Part shown: in pieces, positions 1 to 8,933 of the stretch
How the letters are laid out: each line of letters begins with the position of its first letter
How positions within the stretch are numbered: the stretch's first letter is position 1
Assembly (NCBI GenBank): GCA_022616415.1
Contig: JAKEEU010000131.1
Span: forward strand, 89,671 to 153,670
DNA length: 64,000 nucleotides
From: Candidatus Zhuqueibacterota bacterium
Lineage (GTDB): Bacteria; Zhuqueibacterota; Zhuqueibacteria; Zhuqueibacterales; Zhuqueibacteraceae
Direction: 5' to 3'
The notes under the pieces: generated by a model
The model's input: only the letters and a program-made list of their open reading frames with translations
Database searches by the model: none
Told to the model about the DNA's origin: nothing
Translations under genes and position numbers: made by a program

Positions 1-108
1 GGGCTGCTTTTGTTGGTCGTCGTTATTTACACCGTTTTCGCCTTCAAAGCCGCCCAAGTGAAAAAGCTGATCGACATCAACTTGCGAGGAGAAGAAAATG
101 CGAGATAA
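1..108 (+). CDS. C-terminal end of a membrane protein (partial)
   Basis: The window opens inside a reading frame whose last 35 residues contain one strongly hydrophobic segment (LLLLVVVIYTVFAF) followed by a charged cytoplasmic-looking tail. The stop TAA at 106-108 overlaps the start of the next gene, so the two are probably translationally coupled. The beginning of the gene lies outside the window, so no family can be named. It fits as the first visible member of a run of small plus-strand membrane protein genes. Confidence 0.6.
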   Translation, partial: GLLLLVVVIYTVFAFKAAQVKKLIDINLRGEENAR

Positions 109-808
109 AAATTTGGTCAGAATCGGGGGATTTAGCGCCCTGCTTTACGTCGCGCTGTCCGTGGTTGGGAATGTGATGCATACCCCGCTGCCGCGGGATC
201 CCGCCGAGATGTTGAATACTATCGCGCACAGCGGGCCATGGGTTGTCGCGCACATCGTTCTCACGAGCACTTACTTCGTCGTTGTGCCCATGCTAATCGG
301 CATTACCGCTTCTTTCCGCGAGGAGACCACAGTGGCTGGAATCGTCACACCCTTTGGCAAAGTCCCCAATCTCATCCGGATTGTCGTGCCGCTGGTTCTC
401 GTCTGTGCGGCTATAGGCATCGTGCAAATCTCGACGCATTTGACCATCTTTCATACGTTGGCGATGAAATACCTGGCCGCGACCGAGGCAGCGGTCAAAG
501 ATAACATCATTTTGATCTATCAGGTGATGTGGCCTTTCAATGTCGCTTTGGAGTTCGCGCATCTCTTCGTGATTTATCTGGTCATTCTCGCCATTTCAAT
601 CGCGCTGTTCCGCGAAGAGATTTATCCCAAGTGGGTGGCCTGGCTCGGGATCGTTGGCGGCGTCGTGGCTGAGACCGGCCTGATATGGGGCGAGATCATT
701 TTGGGCGGCTCAGGCGTAACCGGCAGCTTGATTTTTGGCGTGAGCTTGCTCCCCATGATGGTCTGGATTCTTGCCGTTGCCATCGTCTTGATTCGGCGCA
801 CCAGATAA
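98..808 (+). CDS. multipass membrane protein, about 236 aa
   Basis: The protein has about six or seven hydrophobic helices separated by short polar loops and no signal peptide, so it should sit in the inner membrane. The start ATG at 98 has an AGGAG ribosome binding site about 7 bases upstream and overlaps the previous gene by 11 bases. The N-terminal motif RIGGFSALLYV and the overall layout are loosely like DUF4386-type membrane proteins, but I cannot confirm that family. It is followed by other small membrane proteins in the same direction, suggesting a shared but unknown role. Confidence 0.75.
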   Translation: MRDKNLVRIGGFSALLYVALSVVGNVMHTPLPRDPAEMLNTIAHSGPWVVAHIVLTSTYFVVVPMLIGITASFREETTVAGIVTPFGKVPNLIRIVVPLVLVCAAIGIVQISTHLTIFHTLAMKYLAATEAAVKDNIILIYQVMWPFNVALEFAHLFVIYLVILAISIALFREEIYPKWVAWLGIVGGVVAETGLIWGEIILGGSGVTGSLIFGVSLLPMMVWILAVAIVLIRRTR

Positions 809-972
809 TTGTAACTATCCGACGAGGAAGAATTTTCCCAACCGATAGAAACAACGCAACGGATAAAAAATTTTATATCAATTGTGTTGTTTCAATCCAT
901 TGGAGAAACTTGCTCTGGTTGCTTACACAGTTACACAACATTCTATATCAAATATAAATGAGGAGAGTTCGC

Positions 973-1422
973 ATGCGTAAGCCTTTGAAAATTTCAGTGG
1001 CCATTATGTTCGGATTGCTGCTTTTGGTCAGCGTCGGGTGGGTCTTTGCAATCATGCGCAACTGGAGCGAGATTGTCTCGCGTCCATCGCGGCTCACCCA
1101 GCTCATCGCCGATGTTCTCGCCATCATCGTGCCGGGCCTGATTGCGGTCATCGGCGTATGGGCTAAAAAGCGTTGGGCGCATTCTTTATTCATCTTGGTT
1201 CTGGGCGCTTCGCTCTATGCCTTCGTCTTCAACGTCACGTATTTGCGCTTCGATAATTACTTCGGCGTCTCCTGGTTTATTCCAATGGCGTTTCTGCTGG
1301 CCTTCATGGTCTACACGATCTACGCGCTCCGGGCTTTACATAAAGATGACGACGCGGGATGGTTAAGTTGGCTCTTCGGACGACGGCGAGGCGTTGGCAT
1401 CGATAACCAGCTTTCAGCCTGA
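973..1422 (+). CDS. small multipass membrane protein, 149 aa
   Basis: About four hydrophobic helices are visible, then a polar C-terminus ending soon after WLSWLFGRRR. An in-frame ATG lies at 958, but the sequence AGGAGAG at 961-967 is an ideal ribosome binding site for the ATG at 973, so I take 973 as the start (MRKPLKIS). The 150-base gap before it is AT-rich and may hold a promoter. No family was recognised; it belongs to the same cluster of small membrane proteins as its neighbours. Confidence 0.7.
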   Translation: MRKPLKISVAIMFGLLLLVSVGWVFAIMRNWSEIVSRPSRLTQLIADVLAIIVPGLIAVIGVWAKKRWAHSLFILVLGASLYAFVFNVTYLRFDNYFGVSWFIPMAFLLAFMVYTIYALRALHKDDDAGWLSWLFGRRRGVGIDNQLSA

Positions 1423-1428
1423 GGCCGT

Positions 1429-1809
1429 ATGCGCAAAAAAAACTTGATGGACTGGGTCGCCCTCGCGATTGCGGTGATCACGATACTCAGCGGCCTTGCC
1501 CAGATCGTCGCTCATCGCGCCGTTTTGTCCATGCTGCAGGTCACGATTTCGCCGGAAACCGTCTATCTCTTCATTGTGATCAGCCTGCACACGAGCCTTT
1601 TCGGCGCCGCCTTGTTGCATGCGCTCTTGTTGCGCCAACGCCAAACCGTGATTGTCTTCTGGGCGAGCGTACAAAAAGTCATTGGCGCTGCCGCGGTTTT
1701 CGGCGCCGCGTTAAATGGCATCATCGCCCGCTCCGCCTTGCTGGCGGCGGGATACGATTTTTTGGCGGGAATCTTTATCTTTGGATACTGGATCATTATC
1801 AGGGATTAA
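1429..1809 (+). CDS. small membrane protein, 126 aa
   Basis: Four predicted transmembrane helices and little else; the N-terminus is MRKKNLMDWVALAIAV, a positive-inside start. It begins 6 bases after the stop of the preceding gene, which points to one operon. No family recognised. Confidence 0.65.
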   Translation: MRKKNLMDWVALAIAVITILSGLAQIVAHRAVLSMLQVTISPETVYLFIVISLHTSLFGAALLHALLLRQRQTVIVFWASVQKVIGAAAVFGAALNGIIARSALLAAGYDFLAGIFIFGYWIIIRD

Positions 1810-1825
1810 GCACAGGAGACATTTT

Positions 1826-2260
1826 ATGTTGAGTGAAAAAAATACGAAACTCATCAATCTCATCTTGCTCGCTTTTGTTGGCCTGGATCTCATTTATACT
1901 GTTATTGTCTTTTTCTTTCCAGAGCTGTGGTTTAAAACCATTCACGGCACCTCCTATTCCGGCACCCAAGGTCTCTTGCAACGCACCGGCGCGATGTGGG
2001 CGGCCTTCACGCTATTTCAACTCATCGCTTATTTAAACTGGAAGGAAAAACCGTATTGGCTGGCCATCATTGCCGGGCTGCGCTTTAGCGAGCTCGCGGC
2101 GGACTGGACGTATTTATATTTTGCGCAAGACCTCAGCTTCCTCGGGCGCATCAGCTTGTTCGTCTCGACGCCGACAAATATGCTGGTAAGCTGGATTTTT
2201 TTCAAAGCCTTTGTGACGTCCGAGCAGATGGCGCGCGGGCCGAAAAAGCCGCCGGCATAA
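1826..2260 (+). CDS. small membrane protein, 144 aa
   Basis: The frame is open further upstream, but ATG 1826 has a good AGGAGA ribosome binding site at 1814-1819 and lies just after the stop of the previous gene, so the protein starts MLSEKNTK. It has four hydrophobic segments with aromatic residues (TLFQLIAYLNW, FSELAADWTYLYF) and a basic C-terminal tail ending KKPPA. It is the last of the co-directional membrane protein genes. Family not recognised. Confidence 0.7.
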   Translation: MLSEKNTKLINLILLAFVGLDLIYTVIVFFFPELWFKTIHGTSYSGTQGLLQRTGAMWAAFTLFQLIAYLNWKEKPYWLAIIAGLRFSELAADWTYLYFAQDLSFLGRISLFVSTPTNMLVSWIFFKAFVTSEQMARGPKKPPA

Positions 2261-2296
2261 AAAGCGTTTGCTAAAGCTCAAACGTAGGTTCGGGTA

Positions 2297-3238
2297 ATGA
2301 AATTGCTCATAAGTAAAAGGCTGCTGGTGTTCACACTCGTCTTGCTCCTTCTGATCGTCTCGTATTTTTACTTCGATAGCAAGTCACAGGAGTTGGATGC
2401 CGAGGCACGTTCTTTGGTCACGGGCAAATTTGTGAAGTTGCCGGATGGAATCGTGCATTATGATCTCGCTAACCCATTGGATGGCAAGACTGTCGTTTTG
2501 ATCCATGGCTTCTCCGTTCCGTATTTCATTTGGGACCGAAATTTCGAAGCTTTGACGCAGGCTGATTTTCGCGTTCTGCGCTTTGATTTGTACGGTCGCG
2601 GTTATTCCGATCGGCCGAATGTTGCGTACAATCCGGATTTTTTTGATCGCCAGTTGGTGAACCTGCTTGCGGCTCTGGAGATCAAAGGTCTCGTGGATTT
2701 GGTGGGAATTTCTATGGGGAGCATGATCGCAGCAACCTTCACGGACCGCCATCCGGAAAGAGTTCGCAAGCTCTGTCTGATTGATCCGGGCGGTTTCCCC
2801 GTCAAGGTTCCGTTTACCGGCAAGCTTGCGAGGTTGCCGGTTCTGGGTGAGTTTATCATGAATGTGTTTGGGGAAAGCACGCTGATTGCCATGCAGAAAA
2901 AAGATTTTTACAGAACGGAGCAATGCCCGGACGAATATTTGGAAAAGTATCGCGCGCCGATGAAATTTAAAGGATTCAAGCGTGCCATACTCTCGAGCTT
3001 GCGAAACATGCCCCTTAATGACATGGTCGAAACCTACGAGCGCGTCGGAAAACAGCAACGTCCGGTGCTTTTGATCTGGGGCCGCGAAGACCAAACCACA
3101 CCTTTTGCCAACAGTGAACAAGCGAGGCGCGCTTTACCGCAGGCGGAATTCCATGCGATTGATGAAGCAGGCCATGTTCCACATTACGAACGACCAGAGA
3201 TTGTCAACCCGGTTTTAGTAGATTTTTTGATGCGATAA
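2297..3238 (+). CDS. alpha/beta-fold hydrolase, membrane-anchored or exported
   Basis: An N-terminal hydrophobic stretch (residues about 9-27) suggests a signal anchor or signal peptide. Then comes a canonical alpha/beta hydrolase: oxyanion region VLIHGFSVPYF, nucleophile elbow GISMGS (Ser), the WGREDQTTPF acid region (Asp) and the C-terminal GHVPHYERP histidine. All catalytic triad residues are present, so it is probably an active esterase/lipase or C-C hydrolase of unknown substrate. Length (313 aa) is normal for the fold plus anchor. Confidence 0.85.
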   Translation: MKLLISKRLLVFTLVLLLLIVSYFYFDSKSQELDAEARSLVTGKFVKLPDGIVHYDLANPLDGKTVVLIHGFSVPYFIWDRNFEALTQADFRVLRFDLYGRGYSDRPNVAYNPDFFDRQLVNLLAALEIKGLVDLVGISMGSMIAATFTDRHPERVRKLCLIDPGGFPVKVPFTGKLARLPVLGEFIMNVFGESTLIAMQKKDFYRTEQCPDEYLEKYRAPMKFKGFKRAILSSLRNMPLNDMVETYERVGKQQRPVLLIWGREDQTTPFANSEQARRALPQAEFHAIDEAGHVPHYERPEIVNPVLVDFLMR

Positions 3239-3292
3239 AAGGCGGTTGCTCGAAGGGCTCAATTTTTTGGCATGTTTCAAAAATCTGCGGGG

Positions 3293-3967
3293 CTAATCAC
3301 GCAGACGCAGAATAAGAACCACCTCACTCTCTGATTTCGGCAGCCGCTCTTTTCGCGGCGAGAATTTGGTCGCGCCGGTGGCATAGTCGCGCACCGTGTA
3401 AGCCGCGTTCCCCACTTTAGAGCCGGGGCAGGAATACAGGCACACCAGGCACCCCGAATGCCAGTGATGAATCAAATCACGGTTCCCGCCAAAACGAAAA
3501 TCCAAGCCTCGGCTGCCGGGGTCGTCGAGCAATTCGGCCAGCGGCTTCGGTTCGGACAATTCTTTCCACCACACTAAAATTTCCACCGGCGTTCCCGCAA
3601 TGTGCGTCTGCGGCGCGGGGTGCTTGGGGTCGTTGCGTTTGTCCCAAGCGTCCATTGTCAAATTATTGCCGGCGATCGCGCCGACACTTTCCAAAGCCGC
3701 AATCAAAGTTGTATCCGGCACTGGCGTTGAAAACAACGCCTCGCGCGCGGCACGGCCATCATCCCAAACCAGCAAATGATAATTGGGGACGAACCGCAGA
3801 AAGCCGCTGAACTTGCCCGGATGATAAACGGCCAGGACGCGCACCTCCTGCCGCAGCGAGTCCACCACCAACGGCGTGGAAGCACCGGGGAATCTTACTT
3901 GATGCTCTTGCGCTATTGCCGGCGCAGCAATGATAAAAATAAAACACCAACTGATCAAAATCTTCAT
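3293..3967 (-). CDS. YdjY-like exported protein with Cys cluster
   Basis: I start at ATG 3967, giving a clear signal peptide (MKILISWCFIFIIAAPAIAQ). The mature part matches the YdjY pattern as I know it: a central EALFSTPVP...LIAALESVGAIAGNN region, then GTPVEILVWW, and near the C-terminus the cysteine group GCLVCLYSCPGS, suited to binding an iron-sulfur cluster or another metal. YdjY proteins are poorly characterised. The gene is convergent with the hydrolase at 2297-3238 and shortly downstream of a hypothetical gene on the same strand. Confidence 0.65.
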   Translation of the reverse strand: MKILISWCFIFIIAAPAIAQEHQVRFPGASTPLVVDSLRQEVRVLAVYHPGKFSGFLRFVPNYHLLVWDDGRAAREALFSTPVPDTTLIAALESVGAIAGNNLTMDAWDKRNDPKHPAPQTHIAGTPVEILVWWKELSEPKPLAELLDDPGSRGLDFRFGGNRDLIHHWHSGCLVCLYSCPGSKVGNAAYTVRDYATGATKFSPRKERLPKSESEVVLILRLRD

Positions 3968-4081
3968 TCTCGCCCGTCTACGGATTCGGACTGTTCGCAA
4001 TGTAACCACGAGGGACAAAGCGCAATGAATGGAAAAAATTAAAAACGGCTTTTTCCGTTGCTCAATTTGTTTCACCAATTG

Positions 4082-4522
4082 CTAACGTAGATTATACAAA
4101 CAGAGCAACGCCGCCCAGCCTGACGGCAACGAAGTCGGCGCTTTCTCTAATTCCTGCCCATACTTGACGGCCATTTCCAAAAAGAATTTGGCGTGGAAAA
4201 AAGCTTCGACGAAGACTCGTGTATGGGCCGTCCAATTGCGGTTGTGTTCCATCTCAAATTTCTTGCCGCTCGCACCGGCCTGATAAATCTCCTCAAATTC
4301 CTTGCAAAACGTTGTGCCTTCCGGCGCGATGCGCTTTAGCGCCTCGACAATTTTTCCGGTCTCATCTTGAAGCCAGTAGACCTTGAAGGACTGATGATAA
4401 AAGCGATAGATCGGATCTTCGTAGAACCAGTGAGAATTCATTTCGTTCAAGAGAGCCACAAGCTCGGGCAAATGTGACTTGATGTTGGCAAGCAGCTCGT
4501 TGTCTTTATGTAGCGGATCCAT
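4082..4522 (-). CDS. hypothetical protein, 146 aa
   Basis: A soluble, mostly helical protein without signal peptide. It is rich in aromatic residues (HWFYEDPIYRFYHQSFKVYW) and contains EMEHNRNWTAHTRVF and FFHAKFFLEMAVKYGQELE. ATG 4522 is the only good start. I do not recognise a family. It lies about 115 bases upstream of the YdjY-like gene on the same strand. Confidence 0.6.
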   Translation of the reverse strand: MDPLHKDNELLANIKSHLPELVALLNEMNSHWFYEDPIYRFYHQSFKVYWLQDETGKIVEALKRIAPEGTTFCKEFEEIYQAGASGKKFEMEHNRNWTAHTRVFVEAFFHAKFFLEMAVKYGQELEKAPTSLPSGWAALLCLYNLR

Positions 4523-4616
4523 GGCGCCTTGAACCTTAGTATTCGTTGGCTTCTTGCTTTTATTTGTAGGAAGTTAGCTTTTTTGACTTTCACCAAACTT
4601 TCTTCCACCATATCAG

Positions 4617-5276
4617 TCATTTTCGCTTATTCATTTCTTCGATCCGTGCTTTTATTTCAGCTAGCGTAGGCACGTTTAACTTCCTTCGATCCTCATCCGT
4701 TACAGCCGTCGTATCCACCTCATACAAGACCCATTGCTCACCTTGTTTCGTGTATTGGGTACCGTACCATTGGGGCTTGCCTTGAATCTGTAGATACCGA
4801 TCCCAAGACATCGCTATCATCTGCTTTGCGAGAGTATTTGTGGTGTCAAGCCCAACCGCTTTGATCGCTAAATCATGAGCCATTCTGTAATCGTTTGTAT
4901 CAGCACCATGCTGAAAGACCATCGCTGCATGGCAGTAATCTGTAGAGGTCTTGACTTCCTCAGCGTCAAGCATTTCCCTCACACGTACACGTCGCAGACT
5001 GTCGCGTTGACTAATCGCCTTCCAGTCTATATCCTCAAATAAACCCGACCTGTCTGCTTGATCCTGTTCGTACAGCTTAGTAAGCTCGGCGTTATCGGAA
5101 AGTTTTATTTTAGAATCTGGCAAATTATTATTTTCCGTACAGCCGATTAAGGCAGATGCTATCGCAAATGCTACAAATATGTTCCAAATCATGGTAGTCG
5201 AAAGGTTGATACGCTTCACCGATGTTGCTCCTGCACTACCCAGCTTTTCCTCGGGTTCCTCTTTGCGCATTTCCAT
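4617..5276 (-). CDS. DUF6624-like membrane-anchored protein
   Basis: Residues about 29-46 form a hydrophobic segment ending in the lipobox-like SALIGC; with the ATG at 5276 (ribosome site GAAGA) there is a 28-residue charged leader before it, while a start at 5192 would give a plain lipoprotein. The following region has the pattern I associate with DUF6624: QADR...DWKAISQRDSLRRVRVREML, then DYCHAAMVFQHGADTNDY, AHDLAIKAV, DRYLQIQGKPQWYGTQ and a C-terminal RRKLNVPTLAEIKARIEEM. Function unknown. Confidence 0.6.
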   Translation of the reverse strand: MEMRKEEPEEKLGSAGATSVKRINLSTTMIWNIFVAFAIASALIGCTENNNLPDSKIKLSDNAELTKLYEQDQADRSGLFEDIDWKAISQRDSLRRVRVREMLDAEEVKTSTDYCHAAMVFQHGADTNDYRMAHDLAIKAVGLDTTNTLAKQMIAMSWDRYLQIQGKPQWYGTQYTKQGEQWVLYEVDTTAVTDEDRRKLNVPTLAEIKARIEEMNKRK

Positions 5277-5294
5277 TCTTCAGTGTTAAATAAG

Positions 5295-5334
5295 AAACGC
5301 CGCTTGTTTATTGTTTGGGAACAAGTGGCGTTTT
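5295..5334 (-). terminator. probable rho-independent terminator
   Basis: A 13-14 bp stem (arms 5295-5308 and 5320-5334, one G-T pair) with an 11-base loop is flanked by T-rich sequence on both sides, so it could act in either direction. It lies between the minus-strand gene ending at 5453 and the gene starting at 5276, and most simply ends transcription of the former. Confidence 0.5.
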
Positions 5335-5452
5335 GATTTTAACCAATAATAAACCCTTGAGGCGCCGGCAAAGACCTTCCCTCGAACTCCACTAAAAGCT
5401 TAAAAACTTCGGGCAAAAAAGAAAATGAGGACATCGGAAACGCCGATCCCCG

Positions 5453-6487
5453 TTAATTCGATGTCGAGAGCTTCTTCAAATAGGCTTCGATTTCCTCTCG
5501 GGACAATCTTTTAAGAAACTCTTCTGGCGGTATTCTTTTGAGCAACTCTTCCGGCAGCAATCCTTTCAAGCGTTCTTCCGGCGGCAGCTGTTCTAACAGC
5601 TTTTCCAATGGCACCTGCTCCAATAGCTTTTCCAGCGGCTCTTCTTCAATCAGCTTTATCGCTTCCGAGATATCTTCCTCCGTAATTTGCTTCGCCCAAC
5701 CCTTTGTGAACTTCATTGCAAGAAGCTCATGCGGAGCTAGTTGATCGAGGAACAACTTTTTTAACCGCACCCGGTTCAAAATCTGTATTAAAGGAAGTCC
5801 CTCCAGTCGTTGCCGTTGTTTCGGCGCCAAATCCGACAAAAGTTCTTCTTTGGCCTCTCTTGTGTAATCTTCCACGGTATAAGGCATAGCGATACCCTCT
5901 AAATTATAAAACGCAAATAAGTTGTTAAACACCGTACTCAAATTGGGCTGTCGCAATTCGTAATGCGACGCGCCGTATTGAACCTTTTCCACGATGCCGC
6001 TAAACAACAGCCAAAGGGCATTGCGCTCGACCTGCGGAACTTCGCTGAGAACGATGAGGCGAATCTGCCGGCTGCCCCAATGGAGGTCGTATACACCTTC
6101 TTTCACCAGTTCCAGCGCAACTTCCTTCTCAAGTTTTTCGGGGTGGCGCGTACTGACGGCATACAACCCAAAATCTTCAACCGGCAGCAATTTTTCAAAA
6201 GATGGACTAATCTGTTTACGGTAATTGACGTAATGACCAATCAACTCATCCAGTGTCCAAGCATCCAGCGCTTGCTGAATTGATTTGTAAGTCATCAGAT
6301 TATGCCGCGCCAAATTCTCCAAACCGTCGGGCGGCTCGAAAATTGGGCTCCCCGATTCCTGCTCGATGATCAAGACATCCAAACGTTGCTTTTTTATGGA
6401 GAGGTCTTTCTCCATTTCGACTTCATAGCAAGAATCAGTGAAGTAGTCGGTCAAACCGAGGCCGAACAAATGGTGCCAATCAATCAT
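5453..6487 (-). CDS. Rpn/PD-(D/E)XK-like protein with leucine-rich helical tail repeats
   Basis: The N-terminal 100 residues look like a PD-(D/E)XK nuclease-fold domain of the Rpn/transposase-like group: an early Asp after a hydrophobic strand, KKQRLDVLIIE, and HNLMTYKSIQQALDAWTLDELIGHYVNYRK. The C-terminal 75 residues are short tandem helical units of the type EEPLEKLLEQ / VPLEKLLEQ / LPPEERLKGL / LPEELLKRI / PPEEFLKRL. Such tails are common in multi-copy Rpn-like proteins and vary in copy number. Whether this protein cuts DNA is not shown. It lies 71 bases downstream of an ATPase gene on the same strand, possibly co-transcribed. Confidence 0.6.
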   Translation of the reverse strand: MIDWHHLFGLGLTDYFTDSCYEVEMEKDLSIKKQRLDVLIIEQESGSPIFEPPDGLENLARHNLMTYKSIQQALDAWTLDELIGHYVNYRKQISPSFEKLLPVEDFGLYAVSTRHPEKLEKEVALELVKEGVYDLHWGSRQIRLIVLSEVPQVERNALWLLFSGIVEKVQYGASHYELRQPNLSTVFNNLFAFYNLEGIAMPYTVEDYTREAKEELLSDLAPKQRQRLEGLPLIQILNRVRLKKLFLDQLAPHELLAMKFTKGWAKQITEEDISEAIKLIEEEPLEKLLEQVPLEKLLEQLPPEERLKGLLPEELLKRIPPEEFLKRLSREEIEAYLKKLSTSN

Positions 6488-6558
6488 GCCCCAAAGCGCT
6501 CCTCTGAATATACAGTCAAAATAATAAATTCATCGCACAAAGTCAAGCGATTCTATAC

Positions 6559-7374
6559 CTATAACCGCCTCAAATACGCCTCCGGATTATTCAAAAACGC
6601 CTTGGTCAAAGTGACGTGCTCCAAATCATCATACTTGACCTGCTGAATCCGCGCTGAGTCAAAGCTCAAGATGGTGGCATTCGGAAACGCCATGATGATC
6701 GGCGAGTGCGTGGCAATGATAAACTGCGCGCCTTGCTCGACCATGCGCTTGAGAATCGAAATGAAGGCAAGCTGGCGAATCGGTGAGAGCGGCGCTTCCG
6801 GCTCGTCCATCAAATATAACCCATTGGGAACGAAGCGGGATTCAAAGAGCGTCAGGAAGCTTTCGCCATGCGAATAACTATCCAAGCCGCCTTCGCCATA
6901 TTGCCGTTTCATATCTTGCAGCTCGCGCGCATAAGCCATTTTGGCCAAACCGGCGGCGGTTTGCGACCGGCCCTTGGCTCGATATTCCTCATCAAAGGCG
7001 CGCAAATCGTTTTCCATATCTTCGCGCATTTGCGTCAGCCGCTTGGCAAACCCGAAAAAATCTTCCGCCCGCAAAAAGAAGCCTTTGTGCGTTCGTATCT
7101 GCCAGGATAATTTGAAGTGCTGCGCGAGTTTTCGAACCGCGCTCAGCGTTTTATCCTTCCCAATATTGTCGCTGCCCACTGCAATCGCGCCGACGGCGCA
7201 GGCGATGGCTTCCAAAAGGGTGGATTTGCCCGAGCCATTTTCGCCGACGAAAAACGTCACCTCCGAAGTGAACTCGATCGTCTTCAGCGATCTGACGATT
7301 TTAAGATTGAAAGGAAATTCGCCGTTAGCTTGGCTCGGCCATTTTCTTACTGAAATTGACTTGAGGTGAAGCAT
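6559..7374 (-). CDS. ABC/SMC-type ATPase (COG3910-like)
   Basis: Walker A is GENGSGKSTLLEA near residue 45, the ABC signature-like SHGES is near residue 168, Walker B LYLMDEPEAPLSP near residue 188 and a switch His follows in IATHSPIIM. The short size (271 aa) and lack of membrane or coiled-coil arms match the predicted-ATPase group COG3910/AAA_21-type proteins rather than a transporter. Start ATG 7374. It precedes the PD-(D/E)XK-like gene, an ATPase-nuclease pairing reminiscent of defence operons, though this is only contextual. Confidence 0.8.
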   Translation of the reverse strand: MLHLKSISVRKWPSQANGEFPFNLKIVRSLKTIEFTSEVTFFVGENGSGKSTLLEAIACAVGAIAVGSDNIGKDKTLSAVRKLAQHFKLSWQIRTHKGFFLRAEDFFGFAKRLTQMREDMENDLRAFDEEYRAKGRSQTAAGLAKMAYARELQDMKRQYGEGGLDSYSHGESFLTLFESRFVPNGLYLMDEPEAPLSPIRQLAFISILKRMVEQGAQFIIATHSPIIMAFPNATILSFDSARIQQVKYDDLEHVTLTKAFLNNPEAYLRRL

Positions 7375-7485
7375 TTGGCTTAAACCCTGATACTACTGCT
7401 ATAAAATATCCGTAACCGTTCAAGCAACCGTCCGGACGCTTCGTGATTTGAGCAAGTTTGTTGTAAATAACGCCTTCATTCTTTT

Positions 7486-8883
7486 TTATTGCCGATAGAA
7501 TGCCTCGAAGGCGCGGTACAGCCACCACAAGTCAATTTTCGAGCAGAGGTCGAACGTGGAATGCATGGAGAGAAGAGGCACCCCACAGTCCAAGACTTCC
7601 ATGTTTTCGCGCGACAGAAAGTTGCCAATCGTGCCGCCACCGCCGGCATCGACTTTGTACGTGTAAGTTTGCCATGGGATTTTGGCGTCCTCCAAAATGC
7701 GGCGAAAGCGCGCGATGAATTCGCTATTTGGATCGTTGCCCCGGCCATAGCGTTTGATGATGACGCCGTAACCCAGCCGCGCCGTGTTCGTCATTTCATC
7801 AATGGGAAAAATGGGGTTGACGCCGTGGCCAACGTCGGCGGAGAGCACGAGCGTTTTCGGCATGATTTGCCGCAGGTGATATTCCGATCCCTGGCCGTTC
7901 ATTTCCAGGTGCAGCAGGCGGCCCATCAAGCCGCGCAGATAATCCGAATTGGCGCCGGTGTTGTTGTTAGAGCCGCTCTCTTCATTGTCAACTAAAAACG
8001 AAATGGTGGTGAAAGAGGGATCAGCGACGGCGAAGCTGGCACGCGCGGCAACGTAACTGCACAAGCGATCATCTTGTCCGAAGGCGCCAACCAAGCCGCG
8101 ATCGAAACCCACATCCACCGGTGGCGTTGCCGGCACGAGCTGCAATTCCGCCGAAACAAAATCAGCGCGGGTCATTTTGTAAGTGGTTTGGAGGTAGCGC
8201 ATGACCTGCTCTTGCACCGAGCCAAAGTCGTCGGGAATGGAGCCAACGATGGGATCAAGCTCTTCGCCGCGAATGGCATCACTGGCCGAACGGCTGCGGA
8301 GCTCGCGATCAACGTGCGGCGCCAAATCGGGGATAATGAAGACCGGCTCGCCGGGCTTGTTGCCGACATTCACCCACGTGGTGGTGCCGTCGGTTTTGTC
8401 GATGCGGCCCATCAAGGCCAGCGGCACATTAACCCACTGATACTTTTTGATGCCGCCGTGATAGATGGTTTGAAAGAGCGCATGCTGCTCGCGCTCGTAG
8501 AGCGGGCGTGCTTTCAGGTCGAGGCGCGGCGAATCGATGTGGCTGCCGATGAGACGCACGCCGTCGCGCATTTTGTTTTTGCCGGCGACAATGAGGCAAA
8601 TCGTGCGATCGCGATTGACGTCGTAATATTTCGCGCCCGGCCGCCACGCCGAATTTTCCGCCAGCGGCTCGAAGCCGTTTTTCTCCGCCAGCGCGACAAT
8701 TTCTTTCACTGTCGTCAGCTCGGTTTTCGCGACGGCCATGAACGCCTTGTAGTCCTCGGCAAATGCAAACGCCGCGGTGCGGTCGCTATCTTTCAGGTCA
8801 ATCCATGATGAACGAGTGCTGAGTTGGGCTAAACTGAGGTGGGGAAGTAGGACAACAACGAGGGAGAACTTGATTCTTTGCAT
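7486..8883 (-). CDS. exported M18-family aminopeptidase
   Basis: Starting at ATG 8883 gives a signal peptide (MQRIKFSLVVVLLPHLSLAQ). The rest is a zinc aminopeptidase of family M18 (aspartyl aminopeptidase group): GSHIDSPRLDLK (metal His), FGQDDRLCSYV (bridging Asp), DNEESGSNNNTGA (catalytic/metal Glu pair), SADVGHGVNP, and MHSTFDLCSKIDLW with the C-terminal metal His. All expected ligands are visible and the length (465 aa) is normal. M18 enzymes are usually cytosolic; here the leader implies periplasmic or outer-surface peptide degradation. Confidence 0.85.
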   Translation of the reverse strand: MQRIKFSLVVVLLPHLSLAQLSTRSSWIDLKDSDRTAAFAFAEDYKAFMAVAKTELTTVKEIVALAEKNGFEPLAENSAWRPGAKYYDVNRDRTICLIVAGKNKMRDGVRLIGSHIDSPRLDLKARPLYEREQHALFQTIYHGGIKKYQWVNVPLALMGRIDKTDGTTTWVNVGNKPGEPVFIIPDLAPHVDRELRSRSASDAIRGEELDPIVGSIPDDFGSVQEQVMRYLQTTYKMTRADFVSAELQLVPATPPVDVGFDRGLVGAFGQDDRLCSYVAARASFAVADPSFTTISFLVDNEESGSNNNTGANSDYLRGLMGRLLHLEMNGQGSEYHLRQIMPKTLVLSADVGHGVNPIFPIDEMTNTARLGYGVIIKRYGRGNDPNSEFIARFRRILEDAKIPWQTYTYKVDAGGGGTIGNFLSRENMEVLDCGVPLLSMHSTFDLCSKIDLWWLYRAFEAFYRQ

Positions 8884-8933
8884 GATGGCTCCATCCATAT
8901 AAGAATTGCCAACCGCGTATGAAAGGTGTTTCG

